Positions 37,200 through 37,639 of a stretch of DNA of 37,639 nucleotides are shown one piece after another. The DNA is from Methanobacteriota archaeon. Lineage in GTDB: Archaea > Thermoplasmatota > Poseidoniia > Poseidoniales > Thalassarchaeaceae. The notes under the pieces were generated by a model. That model was not told where the DNA came from, did not search any database, and saw nothing but the letters and a program-made list of their open reading frames with translations. Location of the stretch: the NCBI GenBank assembly GCA_002717835.1, contig PBBV01000011.1:12199-49837 (forward strand), read 5' to 3'. Made by a program: the position numbers and the translations under genes. How positions within the stretch are numbered: the first letter of the stretch is position 1; every line of letters starts with the position of its first letter.

Positions 37200-37639
37200 G
37201 TGCTAGGCAGCCCATGCTTGCGAGATTTTGTATTTTGGACAGCGGTTGCAATACTATTGATTCCCGCATCGCCATATGATTCCGTATCCGAAGAGATACG
37301 TGAAGAAAAATTCGATCAGAGATTCTCCCATTCATCCGGTTCTATCGATACACCTTCCTGGAAAATCAATGATCGGTGGGTCTATGATGGGGAGTTGGAT
37401 GTTTACGATTTCATTGCTAGTAGTGGCGTTTCAACCAACGTGAATACGCTAACAGGAACTCTTGACGTCCAAGTAACAGACGTACTCGAAATAGACCTGG
37501 GGGGGATTCAAACAATTGCCTATGAAGCCATAGGTCAAGGGGATTATCGCGCAGATAATATACAACTCGAAGGTCAAAACGGAGACGTAATCGTAGAGGT
37601 GGTGACCGTATCATTAATTCGAGCCAGCGATATGGCCGT
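37200..37639 (+). CDS. Secreted or membrane-anchored protein of unknown function, partial at window end
   Basis: GTG start at 37200; signal-peptide-like VLGSPCLRDFVFWTAVAILLIPASPYDS, then SWKINDRWVYDGELDVYDFIASSGVSTNVNTLTGTLDVQVTDVLEIDLGGIQTIAYEAIGQGDY..., open to the window end. Absent from the ORF track because partial. Confidence 0.6.
   Translation, partial: MLGSPCLRDFVFWTAVAILLIPASPYDSVSEEIREEKFDQRFSHSSGSIDTPSWKINDRWVYDGELDVYDFIASSGVSTNVNTLTGTLDVQVTDVLEIDLGGIQTIAYEAIGQGDYRADNIQLEGQNGDVIVEVVTVSLIRASDMA

Noticed and set aside
1-37639. CRISPR arrays, tRNA/rRNA genes, transposases, integrases, phage genes
   Set aside because: No regularly spaced repeats, cloverleaf-like segments or mobile-element proteins noticed; intergenic gaps are short. 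A tRNAscan/Infernal run would be decisive.

Overview
The window is a gene-dense archaeal chromosome segment with no mobile element, CRISPR array, rRNA or tRNA that I could recognise. Archaeal identity rests on a TBP gene, a mevalonate kinase and AT-rich TATA-like promoters. A planktonic Thermoplasmatota / Marine Group II-like (Poseidoniia) origin is my inference and was not tested. The main content is: a partial membrane pyrophosphatase; a NifU-like Fe-S scaffold; a contiguous seven-gene tetrapyrrole/heme operon of the classical oxygen-dependent protoporphyrin type (hemA, hemC-hemD fusion, hemB, hemL, hemE, hemF, hemY-like); PolX with a PHP domain; an Nth-like glycosylase; a SpoU methyltransferase, SOUL heme-binding protein and NadE cluster; IleRS; a class III CoA-transferase; a DEAD-box helicase; a TauE/SafE permease; a secreted BNR/sialidase-like lipoprotein divergent from a lamin-tail plus amidohydrolase surface protein; CysRS; two tandem class I glutamine-amidotransferase-like (C26) hydrolases; an acyl-CoA dehydrogenase next to a membrane HdrD-like Fe-S oxidoreductase (EMO-like); mevalonate kinase; and a TBP with a 66-aa acidic insertion in its second repeat. 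The strongest leads are the complete 'bacterial/eukaryotic' style heme pathway in an archaeal context, the asymmetric TBP insertion, and PolX with a displaced third catalytic carboxylate and a local insertion. All calls come from reading translated sequence and motifs; no searches were run.
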